Virus record (IMG/VR): IMGVR_UViG_3300045738_000315
Location: 1-24,513 of that record
Strand: one strand, 5' to 3'
DNA: 24,513 bases
Source: a virus
This document shows positions 1 to 6,143 of the stretch, one piece after another (the first letter of the stretch is position 1; the number at the start of each line of letters is the position of its first letter). The translations under genes were made by a program, and so were the position numbers. The notes beneath the pieces are model-generated. The model did no database searches. It was given only the letters and a program-made list of their open reading frames with translations, and had not been told where the DNA came from.

Positions 1-119
1 TCCTGAGCCAATACAATTTTTTCATCTGCTGGCTTTACTTGTCCTAAATCAACTAATGTTTTGCCGATTATGAACAAGCATTTCTTTTCAAGCTCCCCTT
101 TATTTATTTCCTTTATCAT
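1..119 (-). CDS. Unknown small phage protein, 3'-truncated by window edge
   Basis: An open frame begins with ATG at 119-117 and runs off the left edge without a stop, giving 39 full codons. The visible peptide starts MIKEINKGELEKK and is charged with a short hydrophobic patch (CLFIIG). The start lies inside the end of the preceding gene (20-base overlap in another frame), in keeping with the tightly packed operon. I do not recognise the family; too little is visible. The absence of stops and the operon position are the only support. Confidence 0.5.
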   Translation of the reverse strand, partial: MIKEINKGELEKKCLFIIGKTLVDLGQVKPADEKIVLAQ

Positions 120-324
120 TATAATAATTATTATATTGATATTTATCATTATATTTATTTTTCATATAATCAACAATGGATGTATGCTCTTCTATTAAAT
201 TTTCAATCCAATCTTTTAAAATATCTAATTTCACTAATGTATCTAAATTTTTATATTGATCTGTTTTGATAAATTTAGCTTCTCCTGTATTAATATCCAT
301 TTTAAACATATCTACTTTTTTCAT
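100..324 (-). CDS. Hypothetical 74-residue early protein
   Basis: Small soluble protein, rich in Lys, Asp, Asn and Tyr, with a polar Tyr/Asn-rich C-terminus (DKYQYNNYYNDKGNK). No motif, signal peptide or membrane segment is visible and I do not recognise the family. The ATG overlaps the TGA of the upstream HTH gene as ATGA, the coupling seen throughout this operon, which supports both the start and that it is a real gene. Confidence 0.6.
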   Translation of the reverse strand: MKKVDMFKMDINTGEAKFIKTDQYKNLDTLVKLDILKDWIENLIEEHTSIVDYMKNKYNDKYQYNNYYNDKGNK

Positions 325-992
325 TGTGTTTTATTTTTAATTTGATATTTTTCTAATAATTGTTCTGCTTCCCTTTGGCTTTGCAGATGCATATCTATTT
401 TGCTCATTGTTTGCTTTGGATTAAAACCTTTTTCCCTTTTTGCCCAAATTTTTAATCTTCTGCCAATTTCAAAAGTGGGTTGATATTGCCACCTCATTCT
501 TTTATTTGTTTTAGATTTCGGCTCGCTCCAATAGTCATAGAAGCTCTCTAACATACTTTTAGAATAATTACAACTAAACACCTCATATTTAAAATTTTCG
601 CTTATAGAGAGTGTAGTTTTGTTAATTCTTTCTTTTATTACTTCTTTACTTATTTGTATGCTGTTTTCCGTTATCGGTTTATCCGTTATCGGTTTATTGG
701 GCTTCGGTTGCTCAAATACAAAATAATCATATCCAACAAACTTTCCCTTATCTCTTATTTGGATTCTTTCAATATACCCAGCTGCAATAAGTTCTTTAAA
801 GATATTTCCAATAGATCCTCTCCCCTCCATTGATGTGCTAACTATTCCATTTATGCTTAAATCCCAATCATTAGGTAAACTTAAAAGATAAGCCATTAAT
901 CCTTTTGCCTTTAAGCTGATCCCTTTATTCTTAAAAAGTTGGTTGCTTATTGTAGTATAGTTCTTATTCTTTATTACTCTTATTACTTCCAT
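321..992 (-). CDS. Replication-initiator-like helix-turn-helix protein
   Basis: 223 residues. The N-terminal ~90 residues (YTTISNQLF...SLKAKGLMAYLLSLPNDW...GRGSIGNIFKELIAAGYIER) match the winged-helix pattern at the start of many phage and plasmid replication initiators and DnaD-like replisome organisers, where it binds DNA at the origin. A linker at ~95-112 contains a short repeat (KPITDKPIT). The C-terminal ~80 residues (FYDYWSEPK...MRWQYQPTFEIGRRLKIWAKR) form a helical, basic module common in Bacteroidota phage proteins of this type. The start ATG lies 29 bases inside the end of the Mom-like gene. The HTH assignment is firm; the replication role is inferred from the family and from DnaA-like and SSB-like neighbours. 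Confidence 0.72.
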   Translation of the reverse strand: MEVIRVIKNKNYTTISNQLFKNKGISLKAKGLMAYLLSLPNDWDLSINGIVSTSMEGRGSIGNIFKELIAAGYIERIQIRDKGKFVGYDYFVFEQPKPNKPITDKPITENSIQISKEVIKERINKTTLSISENFKYEVFSCNYSKSMLESFYDYWSEPKSKTNKRMRWQYQPTFEIGRRLKIWAKREKGFNPKQTMSKIDMHLQSQREAEQLLEKYQIKNKTQ

Positions 993-1752
993 TTCTTTTC
1001 AAATATTTTTTAGATTTTTCTTTTAGTATCTGCTGCATTATTCTTTTTTCTTTACATTTTATCCCATAAACATAAGCATATTTCCCCCTCTCCTTTTTTA
1101 CTTTTGTGAACCCCTGCTCTATTAATTTATCAACTTCCACTTTAATTTGTTCTTTGGTTGCTTTTAAGTTTGGATTTTTTCTTCTAGCAAATCCTGTTAC
1201 TGCTCTTGTGTGGGGGGAAATACTACAATCTTTTCCATTTTTATCTCTCCATACCTGCGTTTTAATTTTTCCTAAAAAAGTCCAATTACACGCTTGATAA
1301 ATTGTTCCAATCTCCCCAGCATCATAATCAGAATATGCTACTACAAAAATAGGTTTTGATTTGTTGAATAATAGTTTACAAGCAGAAGAAACTAAAAAAC
1401 TTCCAGCCCAATTAGGAGCAAAATGAACACAAGCACCTCTACCTAAGCACCAAGCTGGATAACTAAATAAGGAATATTTGCCACTTATTTTAGTGTTATG
1501 AAAGCACGCTGCACCTACTAAATAATTGTCAAAATAAAGCCCAACAAATTTAGTGAAATTAATAGGTAAAGTCCCAAGCCATTCATATTTCAGGATTAAT
1601 GGTAATGCTTCTTTTCTGGTTATTTCTTTTATAACTGCATTATCTTTGGATAAATCAACATTTTCCCAATACCTACCAAAAAGATTATTCACCTCAGTTA
1701 TTTCTAACTTCTCTCTCATGGTTCTTTGATGGCATTTAAGCACTTCCATCAT
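964..1752 (-). CDS. Mom-like DNA modification protein (GNAT-type acyltransferase)
   Basis: 262 residues. The core carries a run typical of phage Mom-family proteins: KYEWLGTLP at ~55-63, then a GNAT-like strand (FVGLYFDNYLVGAACF), then LGRGACVHFAPNWAGSFLVSSACKLL and AYSDYDAGEIGTIYQACNW. In phage Mu, Mom converts adenine in DNA to a carbamoylmethyl derivative and so protects phage DNA from host restriction. By analogy this protein may hypermodify phage adenines; this is inference from motif resemblance. The C-terminal ~70 residues are highly basic and could bind DNA. The start is one of two adjacent ATG codons (1752 and 1749) overlapping the upstream TGA. It lies in the early operon, which suits modification of newly replicated DNA. 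A general GNAT acetyltransferase is the alternative. Confidence 0.62.
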   Translation of the reverse strand: MMEVLKCHQRTMREKLEITEVNNLFGRYWENVDLSKDNAVIKEITRKEALPLILKYEWLGTLPINFTKFVGLYFDNYLVGAACFHNTKISGKYSLFSYPAWCLGRGACVHFAPNWAGSFLVSSACKLLFNKSKPIFVVAYSDYDAGEIGTIYQACNWTFLGKIKTQVWRDKNGKDCSISPHTRAVTGFARRKNPNLKATKEQIKVEVDKLIEQGFTKVKKERGKYAYVYGIKCKEKRIMQQILKEKSKKYLKRNGSNKSNKE

Positions 1753-2120
1753 TCAAATATTGATAATTGCCCCATGCCTCCAAACATCATGGTTTGCCCT
1801 TCCAAAGCATTTAAAACTCTAACTTGACTTGCAACCCTTTGCTTCAAGCTAATTATACAGCCCTCCAGCTCCTCTAAAGTTCTGGCTACATAGTACCCCT
1901 TGCCGCAACTACAAAGCCCGTAAATCAAGTTATTCACTCTTATGTAATTTATTATCTTTCTCAATCTCGCTCCATTTATTTTCATTTTCTCGCAAACAAG
2001 AGTTCCACTTACTGCCAAATCTGCGCCAACTCTTAAACTTATTCCTTTCATAATAATGGGTACTAATTCCAACTCTGATTCGGTTAACTCGTATGTTATA
2101 TGTTCAAAATCGTTTATCAT
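1749..2120 (-). CDS. Small winged-helix-like phage protein with clamp-binding-like C-terminus
   Basis: 123 residues. The pattern ELELVPIIMKGISLRVG...ARLRKIINYIRVNNLIYGLCSCGKGYYVARTLEELEGCIISLKQRVASQVRVLNAL is one I associate with small proteins of Bacteroidota phages and prophages. The middle looks like a winged helix (helix, RKIINYIR recognition-type helix, then a beta hairpin at GKGYYV), followed by a C-terminal helix. The last residues read GQLSIFE, close to the bacterial beta-clamp-binding consensus QL(S/D)LF. The start is ATG overlapping the DUF3127 gene's TGA (ATGA). A DNA-binding role is inferred; the exact function is unknown. Confidence 0.6.
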   Translation of the reverse strand: MINDFEHITYELTESELELVPIIMKGISLRVGADLAVSGTLVCEKMKINGARLRKIINYIRVNNLIYGLCSCGKGYYVARTLEELEGCIISLKQRVASQVRVLNALEGQTMMFGGMGQLSIFE

Positions 2121-2419
2121 AATTCAAATGGATTTTCCTCATCAGATTCACTAACAGGGCGGATCATATCGCAATTAACATTAGTATAATATTTTCCATT
2201 CCATTCCCTGCTTTTAATAGTTAATTCCAGCTCAACAGTTTCTCCCTCTTTTCGGTTAGCCATTAAACTGATATTATCGTTAAAAATTGAGCAACATAAT
2301 TCATCCTTAAAAGGAGTAAATTGATTTACTATAAAATTTTGCTTTCTCCAAGTTGTACCGCTTTTACTTGTTCCTGTTTCAATTTCCAGGATTTTTTTAA
2401 TTCGGGCTTTGATCTTCAT
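2117..2419 (-). CDS. DUF3127 family single-stranded-DNA-binding-like protein
   Basis: 100 residues with the DUF3127 pattern: KIKARIKKILEIETGTSKSG-TWRKQNFIV near the N-terminus, a strand pair around CCSIFNDNI, and a GETVELELTIKSREWNGKYYTNVNCDMI region. The family is predicted to adopt an OB fold and is thought to act in ssDNA binding. The C-terminus ends acidic (SESDEENPFEL), much like the acidic tip with which bacterial SSB recruits partner proteins, though here two residues follow the Pro-Phe. It sits directly after the DnaA-like gene (ATGA overlap), which fits a replication role. No other SSB is visible in the window, so this is the best SSB candidate. Confidence 0.75.
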   Translation of the reverse strand: MKIKARIKKILEIETGTSKSGTTWRKQNFIVNQFTPFKDELCCSIFNDNISLMANRKEGETVELELTIKSREWNGKYYTNVNCDMIRPVSESDEENPFEL

Positions 2420-2868
2420 AATTTATATTGGTTTTTAATTATTTTTGATTGTTCCTCCCATCTTTTGTCTCTCAATAAATTGTTAAGCTCCCTTAATTCT
2501 CTATTTAGATATTTTGCTTGAGTTCTTTTTATGCTTAATAATGTAGATAAAACATCAAAATCATTTGCCGTTATTATGAACTTATGGTATTTATTTCTTA
2601 AAGGTTTTTCATATTGTAATAAACCCCTAAACTTTTTACATTGATATATAGCAGTAGCATGATGTAACCCCTTTACATAATCTTTGATTCTATCGTATGG
2701 CATTATAATCTCATTCCTTAGATAATAAATAAAAAACCGCCTTGCATCTATTATATTTCGTTTTCGGTTAATGTTATTTTCTAAATTAAAAACATCAACT
2801 TTAAACATTTGGCATAGAATTTTCTTTGCCTTTTCAACTCTTTCATCCCTTAATAATTTTTTATCCAT
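2416..2868 (-). CDS. DnaA domain IV-like HTH protein without AAA+ domain
   Basis: 150 residues. Residues ~35-80 (RKRNIIDARRFFIYYLRN...YDRIKDYVKGLHHATAIYQCKKF) match the C-terminal DNA-binding domain IV of DnaA. That domain has an Arg-rich helix, a HTH and the signature G-x-x-H-x-T; here it is GLHHAT in place of the usual GRDHTT. No Walker A or B motif or AAA+ domain is present, so the protein can bind DNA but not act as a full initiator. Residues ~105-150 form a charged helix, possibly a coiled coil. It may mark the phage origin or compete for DnaA boxes; both are inference. The start ATG overlaps the nuclease stop codon (TAATG). Confidence 0.72.
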   Translation of the reverse strand: MDKKLLRDERVEKAKKILCQMFKVDVFNLENNINRKRNIIDARRFFIYYLRNEIIMPYDRIKDYVKGLHHATAIYQCKKFRGLLQYEKPLRNKYHKFIITANDFDVLSTLLSIKRTQAKYLNRELRELNNLLRDKRWEEQSKIIKNQYKL

Positions 2869-3593
2869 TAGTATTCTATATTTATTACATTTGGCTTTAT
2901 AGCCCTTTTAGAGCATTGTAGCGGACACTTCTCACAAACATTGTAGTCAGTACTTGGCAGGGGGGTAAAGTCGCTTAAATCGGCTCTAAATCGTTCAATG
3001 GTATTTCGGTAATCTTCAAGCGTTTCCTCTGTTATATCTATGGATATGAATTTTACCCATCCGCTTTTACCAAAAACTAAATAGAAAAAAGGTAAATACT
3101 CCCCATGCATTCTATAATACATCTCCACATAATGCACCGCCTGGCTGTAATCCTTTAGCTCCAAATCCTTTCCCCAAGCGTATGGATTCCAACGGCAGCT
3201 CTCATCCTCTCTCGTTCCTGTATATTTTAAATCAAGTATTGCCATCTCTCCTTTATAGGTAATTAAGGCATCAGGATGCCCTATTAAGTCCTCATGCTCC
3301 CATTCAGGTTGCACTTCCAAAATCTTAATATCTAAATTATCAATAGTTTTTTTTGCGGATTCAATCAACTTATCCAAATCCCTTTGCTCTTTACTTGGGC
3401 TTCCATTTTTCAGTTTGGGTAACTCGTAAATTTCGCCTCCCCTTGTTGAGCCGATAACATATTGCTCAAAATAAAGTCCATGAAGCATTGCTTTAGTTGG
3501 ATAGGAACGCCAGCCATTCAAATAACTTTCCTCCCAAAGTATATCACAATACTCAGGATCGTTAAAACTTCTTATAGCTGATTGACTTATCAT
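2868..3593 (-). CDS. PD-(D/E)XK (Cas4/RecB-like) nuclease
   Basis: 241 residues. The catalytic core is visible as GHPDAL (D108), a strand, then ILDLKYTG (D121-x-K123), followed by a helix with a Gln-Tyr motif variant (KDYSQAVHYVEMYY). This is the arrangement of Cas4/RecB/lambda-exonuclease-type nucleases. Four cysteines are placed as in iron-sulfur members of this superfamily: Cys16 near the N-terminus and Cys220, Cys223 and Cys227 near the C-terminus. It may process DNA ends in phage recombination or replication together with the annealing-type protein encoded upstream. The ATG start follows a short gap after the 56-residue gene. The nuclease fold is well supported; the Fe-S cluster is inference. 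Confidence 0.8.
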   Translation of the reverse strand: MISQSAIRSFNDPEYCDILWEESYLNGWRSYPTKAMLHGLYFEQYVIGSTRGGEIYELPKLKNGSPSKEQRDLDKLIESAKKTIDNLDIKILEVQPEWEHEDLIGHPDALITYKGEMAILDLKYTGTREDESCRWNPYAWGKDLELKDYSQAVHYVEMYYRMHGEYLPFFYLVFGKSGWVKFISIDITEETLEDYRNTIERFRADLSDFTPLPSTDYNVCEKCPLQCSKRAIKPNVINIEY

Positions 3594-3630
3594 TTGTTTA
3601 TTCTATTTATTTTATTATATTACTCCGCTA

Positions 3631-3801
3631 TCAAAAGTTCGTTTCCACCTTTTCACAATGCTTCTGCTTTATTTTTAGGAACTTAAAGTACACATCTTCA
3701 ATGTCATCATAATGCAGATCTCTATCATCTTGTTTAAGCACATAATGCATTAGTGCAGCTGCAACAACTCTTATTTCTTTTTCATTTATTTCTATAATCA
3801 T
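3631..3801 (-). CDS. Hypothetical 56-residue early protein
   Basis: This short gene fills what otherwise looks like a 200-base gap. The ATG (3801-3799) overlaps the TGA of the upstream gene in the ATGA pattern used throughout this operon, and the frame stays open to a TGA at 3633-3631. The peptide starts MIIEINEKEIRVVAAALMHY and continues as an acidic then basic helix-rich sequence (DDRDLHYDDIEDVYFKF, then KIKQKHCEKVE). No known domain is recognised. The start coupling and frame conservation are the evidence that it is real. Confidence 0.65.
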   Translation of the reverse strand: MIIEINEKEIRVVAAALMHYVLKQDDRDLHYDDIEDVYFKFLKIKQKHCEKVETNF

Positions 3802-4187
3802 AATTTATTGTTTATTACTTTTGATTGATGTTTAATCTCATCCTCTCCAAGAGTTTCAGTATAATTCATTGTCTTAATTATCACGCGTGCGAGAGCTCTT
3901 TTTTCGGCTATCTCAATTCTAAAAGGTTGTCGGCAATTATCCTTTGTAGCACTTCCAAAAGTTTCCATTTTAGGAATCCACTCATCCCCCTCTCTTATTA
4001 AGCTGGTTGCTTTTATAATGCAGTTATCAAGCTCGGCTTTTATAACCTCAAATGTTACAGCTATTTCATTCTTGGCTTGGATTTTCTCAATGCCGCTTCT
4101 CGTTATAATTGAAAAGCCCCTTTTATCATTATATACATCAGACTTTTCCAAATCATTATCCTTATATATTTTATTTAATAAATTCAT
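3798..4187 (-). CDS. Unknown protein with a pattern like phage ssDNA-annealing proteins
   Basis: 129 residues. It contains a beta-rich middle (AVTFEVIKAELDNCIIKATSLIREGDEWIPKMETFGSAT) and a helical segment RIEIAEKRALARVIIKTMNYTETLGEDE. The combination of a sheet followed by 'AEKRALARV' and a short acidic tail resembles Rad52/Erf-type single-strand annealing proteins and their small relatives. The match is weak and the protein is shorter than usual for that group. Its position just upstream of a PD-(D/E)XK nuclease in the same operon is the layout of phage recombination pairs, which strengthens the idea a little. The start overlaps the upstream TGA (ATGA). Confidence 0.45.
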   Translation of the reverse strand: MNLLNKIYKDNDLEKSDVYNDKRGFSIITRSGIEKIQAKNEIAVTFEVIKAELDNCIIKATSLIREGDEWIPKMETFGSATKDNCRQPFRIEIAEKRALARVIIKTMNYTETLGEDEIKHQSKVINNKL

Positions 4188-4558
4188 TTCTCAAGGTAGG
4201 TTATTAGTTTGCAAATTGCATTATTAAATTCGGTTTCATTACTCAGCTTATTATCATCCATTACGCTATTTAAAGTTAAAGTTCCATAGCTTATCTCATT
4301 ATTTCCAATATGGATTTTATCACAAATTAATCTTCCATCTATTATTCTGCCTCTATAATAATGAATGACATCTCCACATATCCATTTTCGGTAAATAGGT
4401 AAATCCTCCACTTTAAGTTTCTTGTAATTGGATGAAGAGTAGGTAAGCTCGCTCTCATCATTGATTGCTTTTGAATCTACTTTTGCACTTAATTGCATAT
4501 CCTTTTGGCGGATAAGATGCATCTCATCTTTTAGTTCGATAAATCTTGATTGTTCCAT
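4184..4558 (-). CDS. Hypothetical 124-residue early protein
   Basis: I do not recognise this family. The N-terminal ~45 residues are polar and helical (MEQSRFIELKDEMHLIRQKD); the middle is beta-rich with aromatic residues (IYRKWICGDVIHYYRGRIIDGRLICDKIHIG), and the C-terminus is again helical. No metal-binding motif, signal peptide or membrane segment is visible. It starts 16 bases after the BT4734-like gene and ends in an ATGA overlap with the next gene, so it is translated as part of the replication/recombination operon. Confidence 0.55.
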   Translation of the reverse strand: MEQSRFIELKDEMHLIRQKDMQLSAKVDSKAINDESELTYSSSNYKKLKVEDLPIYRKWICGDVIHYYRGRIIDGRLICDKIHIGNNEISYGTLTLNSVMDDNKLSNETEFNNAICKLITYLEK

Positions 4559-4574
4559 AATTCAGGTTTTTGTT

Positions 4575-5111
4575 TTAGTTAATATAAGTTAAAAAAAATG
4601 GTTGTTTTATTCTACCCTGTGCATAATCTAAGTTAATGTTAAACTCACTTTCAATTTCATTGCACATACTTTTGTATTTTTCAAGATAAATAGCTGGATC
4701 AAGCGTATTAAAGGCACGCTCAATAAAAAACTTTAAACCCTTTCCGCTTGGGCTATCCATTACAAATAATGCCTTATCTTTTATTTTGATTTTAAATCGC
4801 TTGATTTCATTTTCGGTATTGTCGCTTAAATCTACATCAAATGGTTTAATAGGGTTTTCTTTTATTATACCTTCATTTAAGTTGTATTTGAATTTATTAA
4901 AAAGTGCAACAGGCAATCTCTTTTTAGCGTTATTGTATCCCCAGCTTTTATATTCAAAAATTCTTACTCCTTTTATTTGTTCTTTAAGTTGTTTTGATTT
5001 CATCTTATTTATTAACTCCTTAAAAGTAAGATAATAAATAGGGGGGTTATCCAATCCCTTTTTTAGCATTATTCCGTGTGGATAATAGCTTATTAATTTT
5101 TCAGTTTTCAT
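4575..5111 (-). CDS. BT4734/VirE N-terminal-like protein (primase-associated domain)
   Basis: 178 residues resembling the BT4734-like N-terminal domain found before primase/helicase modules in Bacteroidota mobile elements. Visible family features are KKRLPVALFNKFKYN (~63-77), an acidic position corresponding to the usual LDFD (PFDVDL), the PSGKGLKFFIE strand (~121-131, usually SPSGxGLK), and a final RIKQPFFLTYI in place of the usual 'SRxCFxSYD'. It is only this domain: no primase catalytic core or helicase is fused, so it may be a stand-alone DNA-binding or primase accessory protein. It is the first gene after the promoter-like element at 5144-5179, with an untranslated leader of roughly 25 bases. 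Confidence 0.65.
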   Translation of the reverse strand: MKTEKLISYYPHGIMLKKGLDNPPIYYLTFKELINKMKSKQLKEQIKGVRIFEYKSWGYNNAKKRLPVALFNKFKYNLNEGIIKENPIKPFDVDLSDNTENEIKRFKIKIKDKALFVMDSPSGKGLKFFIERAFNTLDPAIYLEKYKSMCNEIESEFNINLDYAQGRIKQPFFLTYIN

Positions 5112-5142
5112 AATTCTTTGTTTTTAGTTGATTAATAATAGA

Positions 5143-5199
5143 GCAAACATAAGTAAACTTTTTTAACAATTGTGCAAAACATTAGTAAACTTTATTAAC
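5143..5199. repeat. Pair of ~25-bp imperfect direct repeats overlapping the promoter
   Basis: Two copies, at 5143-5167 and 5174-5199, share GCAAA-CAT-AGTAAACTTT-TTAAC with about three differences and are offset by 31 bases (about three helical turns). A further short copy of CTTTATTAAC lies at 5202-5211. They cover the -7 and -33 positions of the candidate promoter. They could be operator sites for a phage regulator or short iterons for a replication initiator; the sequence does not decide between these. Confidence 0.6.
5144..5179 (-). promoter_or_regulatory. Bacteroidota-type promoter candidate for the early operon
   Basis: On the minus strand, TATGTTTG at 5151-5144 matches the Bacteroidota -7 consensus TAnnTTTG exactly. 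A TTTTG lies at 5179-5175, 23 bases upstream, at the long end of spacings reported for Flavobacterium promoters. Transcription would start near 5137, shortly before the ATG at 5111. It lies between the late-operon terminator and the first replication gene, exactly where a promoter is needed. The assignment is by consensus only. Confidence 0.5.
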
Positions 5200-5208
5200 C
5201 GCTTTATT

Positions 5209-5238
5209 AACAAAAGAAAAGCCGCCCATTTGGGCAGC
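5209..5238 (-). terminator. Intrinsic terminator ending the late operon
   Basis: On the minus strand GCTGCCC (5238-5232) pairs with GGGCGGC (5227-5221) around an AAAT loop, with one G-T wobble, and is followed at once by TTTTCTTTTG. The same hairpin on the plus strand has a C-A mismatch and no T run, so it acts on minus-strand transcripts. It lies 82 bases after the metallophosphoesterase stop codon and just before the early promoter region. Confidence 0.8.
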
Positions 5239-5320
5239 TAATCTTACTAAAACAAGTATTATGATTGCCGATTGAAGTGCTGGCCACACTAATTATTAAC
5301 TATGCAATAATACTAAAAAT

Positions 5321-6088
5321 TTACTTTACTCTAACAATTTTACTACCCAAATCCATTGGAATAAACATTGCTATTCTCCCCTCTAAAACAATTCCACATC
5401 CAATTGTCGGTTTCTTTGGAAAGTGTTTGCCATAAGCAAAAGCCATGTGGCCTACATCAATTCCGCATCCTACATTCATTCCAAATATAATATCATTGCG
5501 GCTTGCCATATAAGAAACTCCTCCAAAGCTGTGCGAATGCCCCATAACTGTTGATTGTCTATTAGCCATTGCCCTGCTCCTTGCACCATTTTGCCCACTA
5601 CTTCCTGTTCCATGTTCATATAAAACCCCATCTATCTCCCATTGCATTTTCCATTCCCATCCCTTTGGTGCATTCCAAATTTCTTCATAACTCTTTAAAA
5701 ATCTTTTCGGTAATCCAGCAGTTGTAGCTTGGCGAAAAGGTAAAGCCGAATGGTTGCCAACGCAAATTTTAACATCTCTAAAAGTTTTATACCACTTATC
5801 CATCTCCTTTTGTGCCTTCTCAGCTTCACTTTCAGCATTGAGCATACTTGGGCTTTTCTCAAAATAACTCATAGCCGCATTATCACACTCATCTCCAATA
5901 TGTACTATTTCACTTACTCCAAATCTATTAAAAACTTCATAGCAAAACTCTCTATAACTTAGATGCTCCTCAGTTTCCCTTATACAATATGGCTCATGCG
6001 TATCCCCTATAATTCCAACTCCACTCTTATTGCGAAATTGTTTTATTAATTCGTTTTCCGTTAGATTTAATCTTGGGCGAAATTGCAT
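5321..6088 (-). CDS. Metallophosphoesterase-like protein
   Basis: 255 residues from the ATG at 6088 (a TTG two codons upstream also fits). The calcineurin-type metallophosphoesterase motifs appear in order: GDTHEP (D29, H31), GDECD (D66), GNH (N112, H113), an isolated EHG (H159) and GHSHS (H184, H186). These residues bind two metal ions in the family, so the catalytic site looks complete. Substrates in this superfamily range from phosphoproteins to nucleic acids and cyclic nucleotides, and the sequence does not show which applies. It is the last gene of the late operon, after the lysis-type genes and before the terminator. A role in lysis, nucleotide or signal-molecule breakdown, or virion assembly are all possible. 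Confidence 0.8.
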   Translation of the reverse strand: MQFRPRLNLTENELIKQFRNKSGVGIIGDTHEPYCIRETEEHLSYREFCYEVFNRFGVSEIVHIGDECDNAAMSYFEKSPSMLNAESEAEKAQKEMDKWYKTFRDVKICVGNHSALPFRQATTAGLPKRFLKSYEEIWNAPKGWEWKMQWEIDGVLYEHGTGSSGQNGARSRAMANRQSTVMGHSHSFGGVSYMASRNDIIFGMNVGCGIDVGHMAFAYGKHFPKKPTIGCGIVLEGRIAMFIPMDLGSKIVRVK

Positions 6089-6143
6089 AAGCAAATTTAA
6101 GTAAATAGCCCCTTGCTTTCAGGTAGGATTTTTATCTTGCTAA

